From Gammaproteobacteria bacterium (lineage in GTDB: Bacteria; Pseudomonadota; Gammaproteobacteria; Xanthomonadales; SZUA-36): 64,000 nucleotides of DNA. Shown here piece by piece: positions 1-10,194 of the stretch. The stretch is taken from positions 1-64,000 of the forward strand of contig JAJRUM010000040.1 in assembly GCA_024277815.1 (NCBI GenBank). The letters are read 5' to 3'. The notes below the pieces were generated by a model. That model searched no databases, was not told where the DNA came from, and saw only the letters and a list, made by a program, of their open reading frames with translations. The translations under genes and the position numbers were made by a program. Each line of letters begins with the position of its first letter. The stretch's first letter is position 1.

Positions 1-1
1 C

Positions 2-1513
2 TATCGCTGGTTGACCGTGGCCTCCGTGGCTGGTCTGCTGGTAGTCTCCTTCTGGGGGTTCAGTTCCGTGGATCGTACATTCTTTCCTCCATCGACGCGA
101 CCTCAATTCATGGTGGACCTGTGGCTGCCACAAGGTACCCATATTGATGAGACCACTCTGAAAGTAAAGCAGATTGAGCAACACATCCTGGGGCTTGAGG
201 GCGTAACTCACGTAACGTCTTTGGTAGGCAAGGGTGGTTTGCGTTTCCTGCTTCCCTACTCACCAGAAAAATTGAACAGCGCCTATGCACAGCTTCTGGT
301 CGATGTCGAAACCGGAAACGCACAGGAGGTGATGAATGCAGTCATGCCACAGGTCGATGAGTATCTGCAAATGGTACACGCCGATCTGCTGGGATACAGC
401 TCCGCATTCGAAATAGGCCCCGGCAGCACGGGTAAAATACAGGCCCGTTTCCAAGGGTCAAATGCCGACATTTTACGCAGCCTTACGAGCCAGGCTTCGG
501 CAATCATGCACAGCGATCCGGGTGCGAAGGGAATTCGGACCGATTGGCGACAGCGGGTCAAAGTTTTGCAGCCAATTATATCCGATGAACAAGCTAACCT
601 GGCCGGTGTACAGCGCTCGGATGTAGCGCAGGTGCTCTTACAGGGGTTCCAGGGAGAGACAATCGGTGTATTCCGGGAAGATGACCTGCTACTGCCTATC
701 TTCATACGGGCAACAAAGGAGCAGCGTAACGATGTGGCGTCCATCGATCATCTGCAAATCTGGAGTTGGCCTGCGAAGCGGATGATTCCTCTTCGCCAGG
801 TGGTATCGGGATTCGAAAATACGGTGGAAGACGAAATCATATTCCGACGTGACCGCAAGCGCACGCTGACAGTGTTTGCCGACCCGGTAGCGGGCAGCGC
901 CAACGCGCTCCTGAATCGATTGCGGCCACGCATCGAGGCGATCGAGTTACCCCGTGGTTACGAACTTGAGTGGGGCGGTGAGTACGAGGATTCAAACAAT
1001 GCGCAAGAATCTCTTGCAGAGCCGCTGCCTTTGTTCATAGCCTTTATGATTCTGATAACGGTCGGACTGTTCAATTCTATTCGTCAGCCACTGGTGATCT
1101 GGCTGTGTGTCCCGCTTGCCCTGATCGGAGTGACCTGGGGATTACTTGCCGCCGGTCAACCGTTCGGATTCATGGCTCTGCTCGGTTTCCTGAGCCTGAT
1201 GGGCATGCTCATCAAAAACGCAATTGTGCTGATCGATGAGATCAACCTGCAACTCAGCCTCAAAGGGGATCCACTAACCGCGATCATCAACTCCGGCGCC
1301 AGCCGACTCAGGCCGGTGGCGATGGCAGCGGGAACCACCGCTCTTGGGATGATTCCGCTTATCTTCGACGCGTTTTTCGTGTCTATGGCGGTCACGATCA
1401 TCGCCGGTTTGTCATTTGCAACCCTACTCACAATGGTCGTGCTGCCGGTCTTTTATACCATTATCTATCGGATTCCGAACGATGCGATCACCTCGGCGGA
1501 GACTTTGCCGTGA
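2..1513 (+). CDS. RND efflux transporter permease, C-terminal half (5' end outside window)
   Basis: C-terminal half of an inner-membrane, proton-driven RND (AcrB/HAE-like) efflux pump. The frame is open from the left edge (first residues Tyr-Arg-Trp), so the start lies outside; about 500 of the usual 1,000-1,050 residues are visible. Seen: a first hydrophobic helix at about residues 5-20, a large periplasmic region to about residue 330, then a block of membrane helices containing GMLIKNAIVLIDEIN, a segment typical of the second RND membrane half. Its stop overlaps the next start in a GTGA, so the outer-membrane partner is translationally coupled. The substrate cannot be told. Confidence 0.93.
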   Translation, partial: YRWLTVASVAGLLVVSFWGFSSVDRTFFPPSTRPQFMVDLWLPQGTHIDETTLKVKQIEQHILGLEGVTHVTSLVGKGGLRFLLPYSPEKLNSAYAQLLVDVETGNAQEVMNAVMPQVDEYLQMVHADLLGYSSAFEIGPGSTGKIQARFQGSNADILRSLTSQASAIMHSDPGAKGIRTDWRQRVKVLQPIISDEQANLAGVQRSDVAQVLLQGFQGETIGVFREDDLLLPIFIRATKEQRNDVASIDHLQIWSWPAKRMIPLRQVVSGFENTVEDEIIFRRDRKRTLTVFADPVAGSANALLNRLRPRIEAIELPRGYELEWGGEYEDSNNAQESLAEPLPLFIAFMILITVGLFNSIRQPLVIWLCVPLALIGVTWGLLAAGQPFGFMALLGFLSLMGMLIKNAIVLIDEINLQLSLKGDPLTAIINSGASRLRPVAMAAGTTALGMIPLIFDAFFVSMAVTIIAGLSFATLLTMVVLPVFYTIIYRIPNDAITSAETLP

Positions 1514-2946
1514 GCCGATGGATACCACAGGGACTGACCCTTTTTCTGGCAGTGCTCACGCTGGCTGGTTGTGCTGCGGTCGGTCCTGACTACGAACCGC
1601 CGGAAGTTCCGGTACCGGACGCCTGGCAAAACGCTGCGCTCGAAGGATTCTCCGAAGGCGACGCGACGCTCCAGACCTGGTGGCACACGCTGGGTGACCC
1701 GACACTGGATAGTCTCGTGCAACGCGCCGAAGGATCAAACCTGACGCTGCGCGAAGCCGCAAACCGCGTGCAGGAGGCACGGGGACTGCTCGGCTTCGCC
1801 CGGGGACAACAGATGCCCGAAGTCGGCCTTGGCGGCGCCGCCCAGCGTTTCAAAGGCAGCGATAACAGCCAGCTTGGTCAAATCGCACCAAATGGTTTTC
1901 AAACGACCAATTCGTTCGACCTTGGACTTGGTGCGAGTTGGGAAATCGATGTCTTCGGCCGGGTTCGCCGGACGGTCGAGTCGGCTGGCGCTACTTATGA
2001 GGCCTCTATTGAAGATTATCGGGACGTGCTGGTCTCCCTGCTCGCCGAAGTTGCCCGAAGTTATATAGATCTCCGTACGAATCAGGCACGCCTGCACTAT
2101 GCGGAAAAGAATGTCAGGTCGCAACAAGCCTCTCTTGTGCTGGCACAGGATATGTTCAGCGACGGCGCAACTTCAGCGCTTGATGTGGCACAGGCCAAGT
2201 CGAACCTCAACACCTCCGAGGCGTCTATCCCACGGCTTCAGATCGCCATTAACCTGGCGCTCAATCGCCTGGCCGTGTTGCTGGGCCAAACGCCAGGCAG
2301 CCTGCATTCGGAGCTGGTGAACCCGCAACCGATCCCGACTCCACCACGGAATGTGGCGGCCGGGATTCCCGCTGAGATACTCCGTCAGCGCCCCGATGTA
2401 CGCCAGGCAGAGAGGTTGCTGGCAGCCCAGACAGCACGCATTGGGATTGCAACGGCAGAACTGTACCCGCAGTTCTCGCTGTCTGGTTTTTTCGGTTTTC
2501 AGGCAACCGGTATTGGCAGCCTTTTCGACTCGTCGAGTCAGGCCTGGGGAATCTCGCTACCGGTTCGCTGGCGGCTTTTCGAAGGCGGGCGCATACGCAG
2601 CGCTATTGATGTTGAAGATGCTCGTACGGCGCAACAGCTGGCCCGCTATGAGCTCTCCGTGCTGGTGGCCTACGAAGAAGTGGAGAATGCCCTGGTTGCC
2701 TATGCGCTTGAGCAATACAGCGCACGAAGCCTCCGGCAGGCAGCGCAAGCGTCCGGGACCGCAGTTGATCTGGTTGAATTACAGTACAGATCGGGATTGA
2801 CCGACTTCCAGAACTTACTGGACATGCAACGTTTCCTGTTCCGCCAGGAGGACGAGTTAGCCGCGAGCGAGGGGCAGGTAATTCAAAACCTGATATCTCT
2901 GTATTCGGCTCTCGGTGGCGGCTGGGAGGTTGATGCGAGTCCGTGA
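1510..2946 (+). CDS. RND outer-membrane efflux lipoprotein, NodT/OprM family
   Basis: Outer-membrane channel of a tripartite RND pump (TolC-like, OprM/NodT family). The GTG start overlaps the stop of the permease. The signal peptide ends in the lipobox LTLAGC at about residue 21, followed by the family hallmark VGPDYEPPEVPVP. The rest is long alpha-helical hairpin repeats, including EILRQRPDVRQAERLLAAQT, typical of outer-membrane efflux domains. The 478-residue length is normal. With the upstream pump it should span the envelope; the membrane-fusion adaptor is presumably upstream, outside the window. Confidence 0.95.
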   Translation: MSRWIPQGLTLFLAVLTLAGCAAVGPDYEPPEVPVPDAWQNAALEGFSEGDATLQTWWHTLGDPTLDSLVQRAEGSNLTLREAANRVQEARGLLGFARGQQMPEVGLGGAAQRFKGSDNSQLGQIAPNGFQTTNSFDLGLGASWEIDVFGRVRRTVESAGATYEASIEDYRDVLVSLLAEVARSYIDLRTNQARLHYAEKNVRSQQASLVLAQDMFSDGATSALDVAQAKSNLNTSEASIPRLQIAINLALNRLAVLLGQTPGSLHSELVNPQPIPTPPRNVAAGIPAEILRQRPDVRQAERLLAAQTARIGIATAELYPQFSLSGFFGFQATGIGSLFDSSSQAWGISLPVRWRLFEGGRIRSAIDVEDARTAQQLARYELSVLVAYEEVENALVAYALEQYSARSLRQAAQASGTAVDLVELQYRSGLTDFQNLLDMQRFLFRQEDELAASEGQVIQNLISLYSALGGGWEVDASP

Positions 2947-3055
2947 AGGGCTTTGACATCTCATAGCTCTCTGTTCAACATCCGGCCACCGGTAAAGTCA
3001 ATCTATACTCAACGCCCTTTGCCGCGTATCCCTCTCAATTGTGTAGAGACAATTT

Positions 3056-5827
3056 ATGATTTATAAGAAAAAGCAGTTGGTGGTCGCAATAAGCACAGCG
3101 ATTACGCTTAACATGGCTGCCGGTCCTGTAATTGCATCCGTTCTGGAAGAGGTCATCGTCACCGCTACCAAACGCACCGAGAGCATGCAGGATATCCCGG
3201 TATCTGTGCAGGCATTGGGTGGCGACTCCCTGAGAGAACTGGGTATAGAAACGTTTGACAGGTATGTGGACTATTTGCCCAATGTTGTCAGCGCGGGGAA
3301 TGGCCCGGGCAAGAAAGAGATTTATATTCGCGGTTCGGCGACTGAACAATCATCGGTAAACCTGGGCTCCGCACAAGGTACTGCCGCAGGCGTTGCCCTT
3401 TATCTGGACGAACAACCGGTATCATTTGGTTCGCGCAACCTCGATATCTATGCCGCCGACCTGGAACGAATAGAAGTTCTGGCAGGCCCTCAGGGCACGC
3501 TGTTTGGTGCCAGTTCACAGTCAGGTACTGTGCGGCTGATTAGCAGAAGGCCTCTCCAGGGTGAGTTTGAAGCGGGTTTTAACACGAAGCTTGCTGCCAC
3601 CAAAGGTGGTGACAACAGCGCGGCAGTCGATGGCTATATCAATATACCCTTGACGAATTCCCTGGCATTTCGTGCAGTGATCTACACCGATCACCAGGGC
3701 GGCTGGATCGATAACACTGCGGCTACCTATACACCCAACGGATTGACTGTCGACCGGGTCGCGATATGTTGTGGCCCGACGCTCACCGGTGCAGAGATTG
3801 TCGATAGTGCCAACAATGTCGCCATTGTTGAAGATAACTGGAATGCCGCCACCTACACCGGAGGCCGATTCGGGCTGGCCTTTGATATCAACGACAATTG
3901 GGATGTATTGCTGCAGCATACCGAACAGACGCTCGAGGTCGATGGCACTTTTCTGACAGATCCCAGTCTTGGTGATGAAATAACTGAGAGCTTCTCGCCT
4001 GAAACCAATAAAGACGACTTTGGATTGACAAGCTGGACACTTAACGGCCGCCTGGAAAATCTGGATTTGATCTATACCGGCGGTTACTTAAGCCGTGATG
4101 TGGACAGCGTCATTGACTATACACACTACAACGCCGGTGGCGGATACATTACCTACTACATGTGCGCCGGTCCTTACCGGCAACCCGCTACGCATTGCTA
4201 TGACCCCGGCAAACAATTCATAGAGACAGCCTCCAATAAAAGAACAACACATGAGTTCCGCATAGCGACAGATCCGGCCAAGCGCTGGAGAGCACTTGGC
4301 GGCATTTACTACAATGATTTCGAAACAAAAACCCTGGGGGAATTTCAATACGCCGGCACCAACCCGGCGTTTGCGGACATGCAAGGTGATCCGACCTTCC
4401 TCATGGGCCAAACGTCAATTGACACACCCGGTTCTACCACGCTTACGCCTCTCGACCCCGCCACTACTTTCTCAAACGACTTTACCCGCAAAGAGGATGA
4501 AATCGCATTCTTTGGTGAATTTGCATTCGATATCACGGATAACCTGACATTCAGCCTTAGTGCCCGAAACTATTCCTTAACCACCCAGTTACAAGGCTCT
4601 TCCAACTCTGCGTTTGGTTGTCGATTTGGAATCGGCGCAGATTCAGAGCTAACCGTGGACGGACGTTGCAATGGGATTGGCTTCAGTAATGATGTCTCCG
4701 AGAGGTTGCGATTACTAGGCGATGCCAACGCGACCGGAAACTTTGACGATATTCTGGCTGCTACAACGGGAAACCCGGATAGGGATTTCTTCTTTGGGGG
4801 CGGTGGTTCCAATCAGGCGCTGGTTGATGCGATCCTGGCCGGCGAATTTGACATCAGCAACCTTCAAAAGGATGGTTCGACAAAAGAGTCAGATACAATC
4901 TTCAAAGCCACCATTGACTGGTACGCCACCGACGAGGTGCTTTTGTTTGCAACTTTCTCCGAAGGATACCGCCCGGCCACTCAAAACCGAAATGCCGGCA
5001 GGCTGGCTGCAAACCCTAACGGCAGCCCGGTATTTAATGGCTATCGTGTTCCCGCGGTTGCACTGACAGACACACTCACGAACTATGAAATCGGAATTAA
5101 GAGCTCCTGGCTCGAAGGTTCGCTACGTGTCAATGCGACCTTGTACCGGTCCGAACTTGAGAATCTCCAGGTATCGCGCTTCGACCCCACCAACGTGGCG
5201 TTCCTGGTGTTTGTTGAGAATGTGGGTGACGCGGACATTACCGGCCTCGATATTGACTTCCAATGGGCTGCAACGGGCAACTGGCTGATATCAGGCGCTG
5301 TGGGGTTTCTGGATACCGAGTTGACCCGAATAACACCGCAGTTACAGGGCATTGCTGTTCCTGTGGGTAGCGACTTGCCGCTGAGCTCAGATTTTTCAGG
5401 AAACCTTCGCGCCCGCTATGACTTCCCGCTGGATAGTTTTAGTGCAAATGCCTATGTACAGGCTGGCATAGTGTATCGTGGCAAGAACGTGTCCGGGATT
5501 ACCGGCAGCGCCGCATTTATTGAAGACACACTGTACCAGGATACCGGCAGGAGTTCCGGCCTTGAACTTCAGCTGGAGGGCGGAGACTATGGAACCATCT
5601 TGCTGCCGGATGGAACACTTCCGCCCAACGCCCGCTTCATTAACCCTTCGGCCCTGACTCTGAATCTGTCAACAGGTGTATTCAGGGATAACTGGAATTT
5701 CGAGTTATTCCTCGATAACGTGACTGACGAGGCGGCTTCTATCGTGCAAGTAGCGGGCAGGTACCTTCCGGAAGTAACCAACCAGCGTCCACGCACGGGA
5801 GGTATTCGGTTTTCTTACTACTACTAA
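3056..5827 (+). CDS. TonB-dependent receptor
   Basis: Outer-membrane, TonB-energised uptake receptor of 923 residues. A signal peptide (cleavage near residue 27, after PVIA) is followed by a TonB-box/plug start LEEVIVTATKRTESMQDIPV and plug motifs such as GPQGTLFGASSQSGTVRLIS (about residues 142-161). The remainder is a beta-barrel ending in aromatic residues (RFSYYY), as expected for outer-membrane insertion. It resembles the large TonB receptors of marine Gammaproteobacteria and Sphingomonads, whose ligands are mostly unknown. It ends 1 base before the sulfotransferase gene, so the two are very probably co-transcribed. The ligand is not predictable here. Confidence 0.95.
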   Translation: MIYKKKQLVVAISTAITLNMAAGPVIASVLEEVIVTATKRTESMQDIPVSVQALGGDSLRELGIETFDRYVDYLPNVVSAGNGPGKKEIYIRGSATEQSSVNLGSAQGTAAGVALYLDEQPVSFGSRNLDIYAADLERIEVLAGPQGTLFGASSQSGTVRLISRRPLQGEFEAGFNTKLAATKGGDNSAAVDGYINIPLTNSLAFRAVIYTDHQGGWIDNTAATYTPNGLTVDRVAICCGPTLTGAEIVDSANNVAIVEDNWNAATYTGGRFGLAFDINDNWDVLLQHTEQTLEVDGTFLTDPSLGDEITESFSPETNKDDFGLTSWTLNGRLENLDLIYTGGYLSRDVDSVIDYTHYNAGGGYITYYMCAGPYRQPATHCYDPGKQFIETASNKRTTHEFRIATDPAKRWRALGGIYYNDFETKTLGEFQYAGTNPAFADMQGDPTFLMGQTSIDTPGSTTLTPLDPATTFSNDFTRKEDEIAFFGEFAFDITDNLTFSLSARNYSLTTQLQGSSNSAFGCRFGIGADSELTVDGRCNGIGFSNDVSERLRLLGDANATGNFDDILAATTGNPDRDFFFGGGGSNQALVDAILAGEFDISNLQKDGSTKESDTIFKATIDWYATDEVLLFATFSEGYRPATQNRNAGRLAANPNGSPVFNGYRVPAVALTDTLTNYEIGIKSSWLEGSLRVNATLYRSELENLQVSRFDPTNVAFLVFVENVGDADITGLDIDFQWAATGNWLISGAVGFLDTELTRITPQLQGIAVPVGSDLPLSSDFSGNLRARYDFPLDSFSANAYVQAGIVYRGKNVSGITGSAAFIEDTLYQDTGRSSGLELQLEGGDYGTILLPDGTLPPNARFINPSALTLNLSTGVFRDNWNFELFLDNVTDEAASIVQVAGRYLPEVTNQRPRTGGIRFSYYY

Positions 5828-5828
5828 T

Positions 5829-7853
5829 ATGCCAGACACTGATTTGACCATTCCACAAAATGACACGACAGAGCAAATGCAGCTCGCCAGGAAATTCCTG
5901 GGTAACAATCAGTTCGCACACGCAGACGCGATATCCAGAGCCGTTCTCAAACAGGACCCCGAAAACCAGGACTTTCTGTATATCCTCGCTGTATCAATGC
6001 GACTGCAGGAATCCCATTCCCAAAGCCTGCAGATTCTGGATGACATGTTGGTTGCCAGGCCGGGCTATGGGCGAGCACACCAGGAACGTGGCTATAACCT
6101 GCTGGCTTTAAATAAATCTGCCAAGGCGAGGGTCGCCTTTGAGTTGGCTGTTGATCTGGATCCGTCACTGGTTGGCAGTTGGAAAAGCCTTGCAACATTA
6201 TACAAACGCTCAGGCGATCACAAACAGTACTCCGCTTCACAAGATCAGCTTGCATTCCTTGCCAAAATGCCAGCTGAATTGCTTTCTGTCATCAGCTATA
6301 TGTCAGATGGAAAACTGCAGGATGCAGAAAGATTGTGCCGCTATTTCCTACGCTCCAACAAGACACATATCGAAGGAATGCGCATACTCGCGGAGATCGC
6401 TACACGCAACAAGGTGCTCGACGACGCGGAATTTCTGCTGGAGAGTTGTGTCGAGTTTGAGCCGGATCACCTCGACGCACGAATTCAATACGGCAATGTG
6501 CTGCTTCGAATTCAGAAATTTGAAAAAGCCAGGCAGCAATCGGAGTTTCTGATTGCAAAATATCCGGAAGATATGGGCGCGATTCGTTTGCTGCATGCGA
6601 ACGCTTGCGCAGGTGTGGGAGACAATGTGCCGGCAATTGCAAGTTACCGCCAACTCATCAGGCATCACCCGCGAGACCCGCAGTACTGTATGGAACTGGC
6701 CCATGTGCTTAAGGCCGAAGGCAGGTTCCAGGAAGCGGTGGCGTACTATCAGAAAGCCTATGAGCTAAGGCCAGGTTATGGCGATGCTTACTTTAGTCTC
6801 GCCAATACCAAACGATACGAGTTTAGCGCAGACGAACTTGATCAGATGCTCGGGTATGTGTCAGCGCATGAGGGGGGCGAAGTCGACCGTATTCAAATGC
6901 ATTTTGCACTGGGTAAGGCTTTTGAAGACGCAAAGGAATATGAAACATCTTTTGAACATTACGGGAAAGGCAATCACCTGAAACAAAAGAGCTCACAGCA
7001 TCACGCGGATCGTCTGCAACAAAGAATTGATGCGCAAATCGCAAGCTGCACGCAGGAATTGTTTAAAGCAAAAAAGGATGTTGGTTTTAAAGATCCCGCA
7101 CCGATATTTATCGTCGGATTGCCCCGCTCCGGGTCGACTTTAGTGGAGCAAATATTGTCTTCACATTCCCAGGTCGACGGTACGATGGAGTTGCACAATA
7201 TATTGAACCTGGCCAAACGACTGCGAGGTAAGTCAGGCAATCCGGACGAGGCGCCCCGGTATCCCGGAATTTTGCAGGAAATAGACGCAAGCTACTTCAG
7301 GCGATTTGGCGAGCAGTTTATTAATAATACGCAGGCATATCGTAGCGATGCAGCATTTTTTACTGACAAAATGCCCAACAACTTTTTTCATATCGGACTC
7401 ATCAAGTTGGTCTTACCTGACGCGAAAATCATCGACGCACGCCGCCACCCCATGGCATGTTGTTTTAGCGGTTTTAAGCAGTTGTTTGGAGAAGGACAGG
7501 ATTTTTCATATGGATTGACTGAGATAGGAAACTATTATCGCCAGTACATCAAGCTTATGGATCACTGGGATAAGGTGTTACCCGGGTTTGTACTGCGGGT
7601 TTACTATGAGGATGTCGTTGGTAATCTGGTACAGCAGGTCGGGCGACTGCTGGATTTTTGTGACCTGCCGTTCGAACAAGCCTGTATCGATTTTCACAAG
7701 ACTGAGCGGAATGTTCGCACACCAAGCTCGGAGCAGGTGCGTCAGCCAATCTACACCAGTGGCCTGGAATTGTGGCGAAACTATGAAAAATACCTGGATC
7801 CACTGAAGCAGGCGCTGGGCCAGGACGTCATGGCGCGCTACCCCATTGAGTAA
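5829..7853 (+). CDS. TPR-repeat sulfotransferase family protein
   Basis: The first ~400 residues are tandem TPR-like helical pairs (for example AVAYYQKAYELRPGYGDAYF near residue 303). The last ~250 residues are a sulfotransferase domain: the 5'-phosphosulfate-binding loop IFIVGLPRSGSTLVEQ lies near residue 426, with DAKIIDARRHPMACCFSGF downstream as the 3'-phosphate-binding region. The family moves sulfate from PAPS to hydroxyl groups. No signal peptide is visible, so it is probably cytoplasmic. It is coupled to the TonB receptor gene (1-bp gap), an arrangement also met in other marine bacteria. The acceptor substrate is unknown. Confidence 0.9.
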   Translation: MPDTDLTIPQNDTTEQMQLARKFLGNNQFAHADAISRAVLKQDPENQDFLYILAVSMRLQESHSQSLQILDDMLVARPGYGRAHQERGYNLLALNKSAKARVAFELAVDLDPSLVGSWKSLATLYKRSGDHKQYSASQDQLAFLAKMPAELLSVISYMSDGKLQDAERLCRYFLRSNKTHIEGMRILAEIATRNKVLDDAEFLLESCVEFEPDHLDARIQYGNVLLRIQKFEKARQQSEFLIAKYPEDMGAIRLLHANACAGVGDNVPAIASYRQLIRHHPRDPQYCMELAHVLKAEGRFQEAVAYYQKAYELRPGYGDAYFSLANTKRYEFSADELDQMLGYVSAHEGGEVDRIQMHFALGKAFEDAKEYETSFEHYGKGNHLKQKSSQHHADRLQQRIDAQIASCTQELFKAKKDVGFKDPAPIFIVGLPRSGSTLVEQILSSHSQVDGTMELHNILNLAKRLRGKSGNPDEAPRYPGILQEIDASYFRRFGEQFINNTQAYRSDAAFFTDKMPNNFFHIGLIKLVLPDAKIIDARRHPMACCFSGFKQLFGEGQDFSYGLTEIGNYYRQYIKLMDHWDKVLPGFVLRVYYEDVVGNLVQQVGRLLDFCDLPFEQACIDFHKTERNVRTPSSEQVRQPIYTSGLELWRNYEKYLDPLKQALGQDVMARYPIE

Positions 7854-7862
7854 CGTGAGGGT

Positions 7863-8240
7863 TTACTTGAATTTGTAGCGCAGCACCGAGGTCGGATTGG
7901 TGTCGTTGTACTGATAGAGATTTTCTGACTGGCGCTTGTACTGAGAATTCCGCTGAGCGTCGTAGGCTGGGTCATAACCCGTCGACCAGCGACTATTTTT
8001 CTCTTCCACTTTGGGTTCAGCTCTCCAGGCGTTCGCAGACTGTGCTTCTTTGCTATGCCAATCGCTACCTTTTTGCTCGAATACCAGGTTCCGATACAGG
8101 TCACTGTACTTGACGTCCAGATCCTGTTCGGCGGGTTGCGCGTGCGCAACCATGAGTGTGGTGGCGAGTAACAGGCAGCCTAGCAGCAAGCGGTCAGTCC
8201 ATTCCCCTGTTGTTGGCACGATGTAACCGGTCAGGGTCAT
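7863..8240 (-). CDS. Small exported protein of unknown function
   Basis: Not recognised. The 125-residue product has a hydrophobic segment (LLLGCLLLATTLMVAHA) consistent with a signal peptide cleaved near residue 34. A short polar, tyrosine- and glutamine-rich mature part follows (KYSDLYRNLVFEQKGSDW; final LRYKFK). The start overlaps the stop of the upstream solute-binding protein gene in an ATGA, so the two are translationally coupled and it may be its envelope partner. The cysteine in the hydrophobic stretch is not in a good lipobox context. No enzymatic motif was seen. Confidence 0.65.
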   Translation of the reverse strand: MTLTGYIVPTTGEWTDRLLLGCLLLATTLMVAHAQPAEQDLDVKYSDLYRNLVFEQKGSDWHSKEAQSANAWRAEPKVEEKNSRWSTGYDPAYDAQRNSQYKRQSENLYQYNDTNPTSVLRYKFK

Positions 8241-9058
8241 TTTGCGGTCTCTTTGTTGCGCCAGGCGATGGTGCGGAACCAGTAGTGATGGGCTGTTTTA
8301 ATCCAGCCATCGGCCTCGCGTGCATTTACCCAGGCGTTGAGGAAATTAAGCCATTCCTGCTCGCCTCTGGGCACTGCAAATGCTGCTCTTGAGCTGGCCA
8401 GGGGTTCTGCCAGCGGCATGTCCACCACGTCCGGGTTTTCCAGCGTAAAGAAATAGGCCTCGGGGCCGCTGACCAGGTATGCGTGCACTGTGCCATCGAG
8501 CACGGCCTTTTCAGCTTCTGCGACAGTCTTGAATACGCGCAGGTCAACCTTGTCGAACAGGTGGCCTGACACTTCGTGAGCGAAGGTCTCGCTGACCGTG
8601 GCCATAATCGTGGATGATTGGTTCAGGGCAGACAAGCTCTCGACATTCCTGGTCTTGGCGCTATTGGTGACCAGAGTTGCACCCCATTCATCATAAGGTA
8701 CTGAGAAACTGATCCGCATGGCGCGCTTGGGCGTAATGGCCATGCCAGCTGCAATCACGTCGATTTCTCCGCGCTCCAACCCTGAAATTATCTCATCCCA
8801 TTCGTAGACTTTAAATTCTGCCGTCACACCCATGTCGGCCGCGAGCTTCCGGGCCACGTCGATTTCGAAACCCTGAAGTTCGCTGTTTTCACCCTTGATA
8901 GTCCAGGGTGCGAACATCGACACGCCCACGTGAAGAGTACCACGCGCGGCAGCCTCAGCCAGAATATCGGCTGAAGCGACCAGGGGCACCTGCGCAAAGA
9001 CAAATACGCAAAGGACAATAATATGTTTTATCTTGTTGATCATGCTTGGAATTCTCAC
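8237..9058 (-). CDS. Extracellular solute-binding protein family 3 (orphan)
   Basis: Periplasmic binding protein of the SBP_bac_3 type, usually serving polar amino acid ABC importers. Signal peptide over residues 1-29, then family motifs GTLHVGVSMFAPWTIKG, LQGFEIDVARKLAADMG and GEIDVIAAGMAITPKRAMRI, and a second lobe with SGPEAYFF. The 273-residue length is normal. No permease or ATPase gene is adjacent; the only coupled gene is the small exported protein downstream. It may therefore work with a distant transporter or as a periplasmic sensor component. Confidence 0.88.
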   Translation of the reverse strand: MRIPSMINKIKHIIVLCVFVFAQVPLVASADILAEAAARGTLHVGVSMFAPWTIKGENSELQGFEIDVARKLAADMGVTAEFKVYEWDEIISGLERGEIDVIAAGMAITPKRAMRISFSVPYDEWGATLVTNSAKTRNVESLSALNQSSTIMATVSETFAHEVSGHLFDKVDLRVFKTVAEAEKAVLDGTVHAYLVSGPEAYFFTLENPDVVDMPLAEPLASSRAAFAVPRGEQEWLNFLNAWVNAREADGWIKTAHHYWFRTIAWRNKETAK

Positions 9059-9300
9059 TGAATAATTGTACGGAGCCGCGAAATCTCCCCAGGTTAGATT
9101 TTATCCCAATTACAGCCTTGATGCGCGTGGTAAATTCACTTTAAATCACGAGACCGACAGCATCCACGCGTACCGGCTTGCGCCTGCTGTTCCAGTTCAA
9201 ACCCTTGGGTTCCGGACCCGGACGTTGCCCGAGACTTCGGATCCATCCAGGCTTTGAATTCGGCCATTGATTCTCGCTTCCCGGGTGTTAATATCAAAGT

Positions 9301-10194
9301 ATGAAATCATCAACCACAAGCATTCTTCGCACCTTTTTGGTTATTAGCTGTTTGCTATTTGCAGTTCCCGCCCCGGCGGCACTCCAGTTACCAGCTATCA
9401 ATGAACCAGCCTCAGAGATCAGGTTGCCGGGCAAGTTCACCTGGTTTGATCTCGCGACACCTGCAATGAATGATCAGAAGGCATTTTACGGCTCGGTATT
9501 CGGTTGGAAATTTGTTTCCCTCGGTCGTACGGATGATGAATATACGCTCATCCTGAACGACGGTAAGTTGATTGGAGGCATGTTCAGTTACAAACCCTCC
9601 GAGGATATTATGGATGGCGCAGTCTGGGTAGCTCTGATGTCTGTTGAAAACCCTGACAAAACGGCGCAAATTGTCAAAGCCAATGGCGGCAGTGTCGAGG
9701 TTGAGCCCGCACAACTATCCCAACGCGGTCGCCATGCCCTTTTCCGCGATCCGGCGGGTGCATTGTTTGGTGTGTTGCTATCCGAAAGCGGCGATCCGCC
9801 CGATTTCGAGGTCGCCATTGGTGGGTTTTTCTGGGTTGACCTGTTCGCACGTGATGTTGAAAAGATGACGGCATTTTACAGGCTGCTGGCTCCGTACGAA
9901 GTCAAATCGCAGGCGATTAGCGATGATGTTTCACGCACCATTCTACGCGCTCATGACCTGGCGCGTGCCGGCATTGTACCGGTGGATGAAGAGGCTAACC
10001 GGTCGGCCTGGGTACCCTATGTGAGAGTCGAAGATGTAGCAGCCACCCTCGAAAAGGTGGTCGAGGGTGGTGGCTTTACAATCGTTCCTCCGGATGAACG
10101 GTTACACGATGGCAATGTGGCAATTTTTGTTGACCCCAACGGGGGTGTCACAGGCATCGTGAAGTGGGATTATGACGCGGAGGCCGGGCAATGA
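9301..10194 (+). CDS. Exported protein with two VOC (glyoxalase-like) domains
   Basis: 297 residues with an N-terminal signal peptide (hydrophobic to about residue 27, PAPA|ALQ). Two VOC-fold repeats follow: residues ~42-160 start GKFTWFDLATPAMNDQKAFY and residues ~168-290 start GGFFWVDLFARDVEKMTAFY. The pattern of WFDL, then FY about ten residues later, then a C-terminal DPAG or DPNG element is typical of the VOC superfamily (glyoxalases, dioxygenases, resistance proteins). An exported double-VOC protein is less common than cytosolic ones. Substrate and metal dependence are unknown. It overlaps the next gene by 4 bp (ATGA). Confidence 0.82.
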   Translation: MKSSTTSILRTFLVISCLLFAVPAPAALQLPAINEPASEIRLPGKFTWFDLATPAMNDQKAFYGSVFGWKFVSLGRTDDEYTLILNDGKLIGGMFSYKPSEDIMDGAVWVALMSVENPDKTAQIVKANGGSVEVEPAQLSQRGRHALFRDPAGALFGVLLSESGDPPDFEVAIGGFFWVDLFARDVEKMTAFYRLLAPYEVKSQAISDDVSRTILRAHDLARAGIVPVDEEANRSAWVPYVRVEDVAATLEKVVEGGGFTIVPPDERLHDGNVAIFVDPNGGVTGIVKWDYDAEAGQ

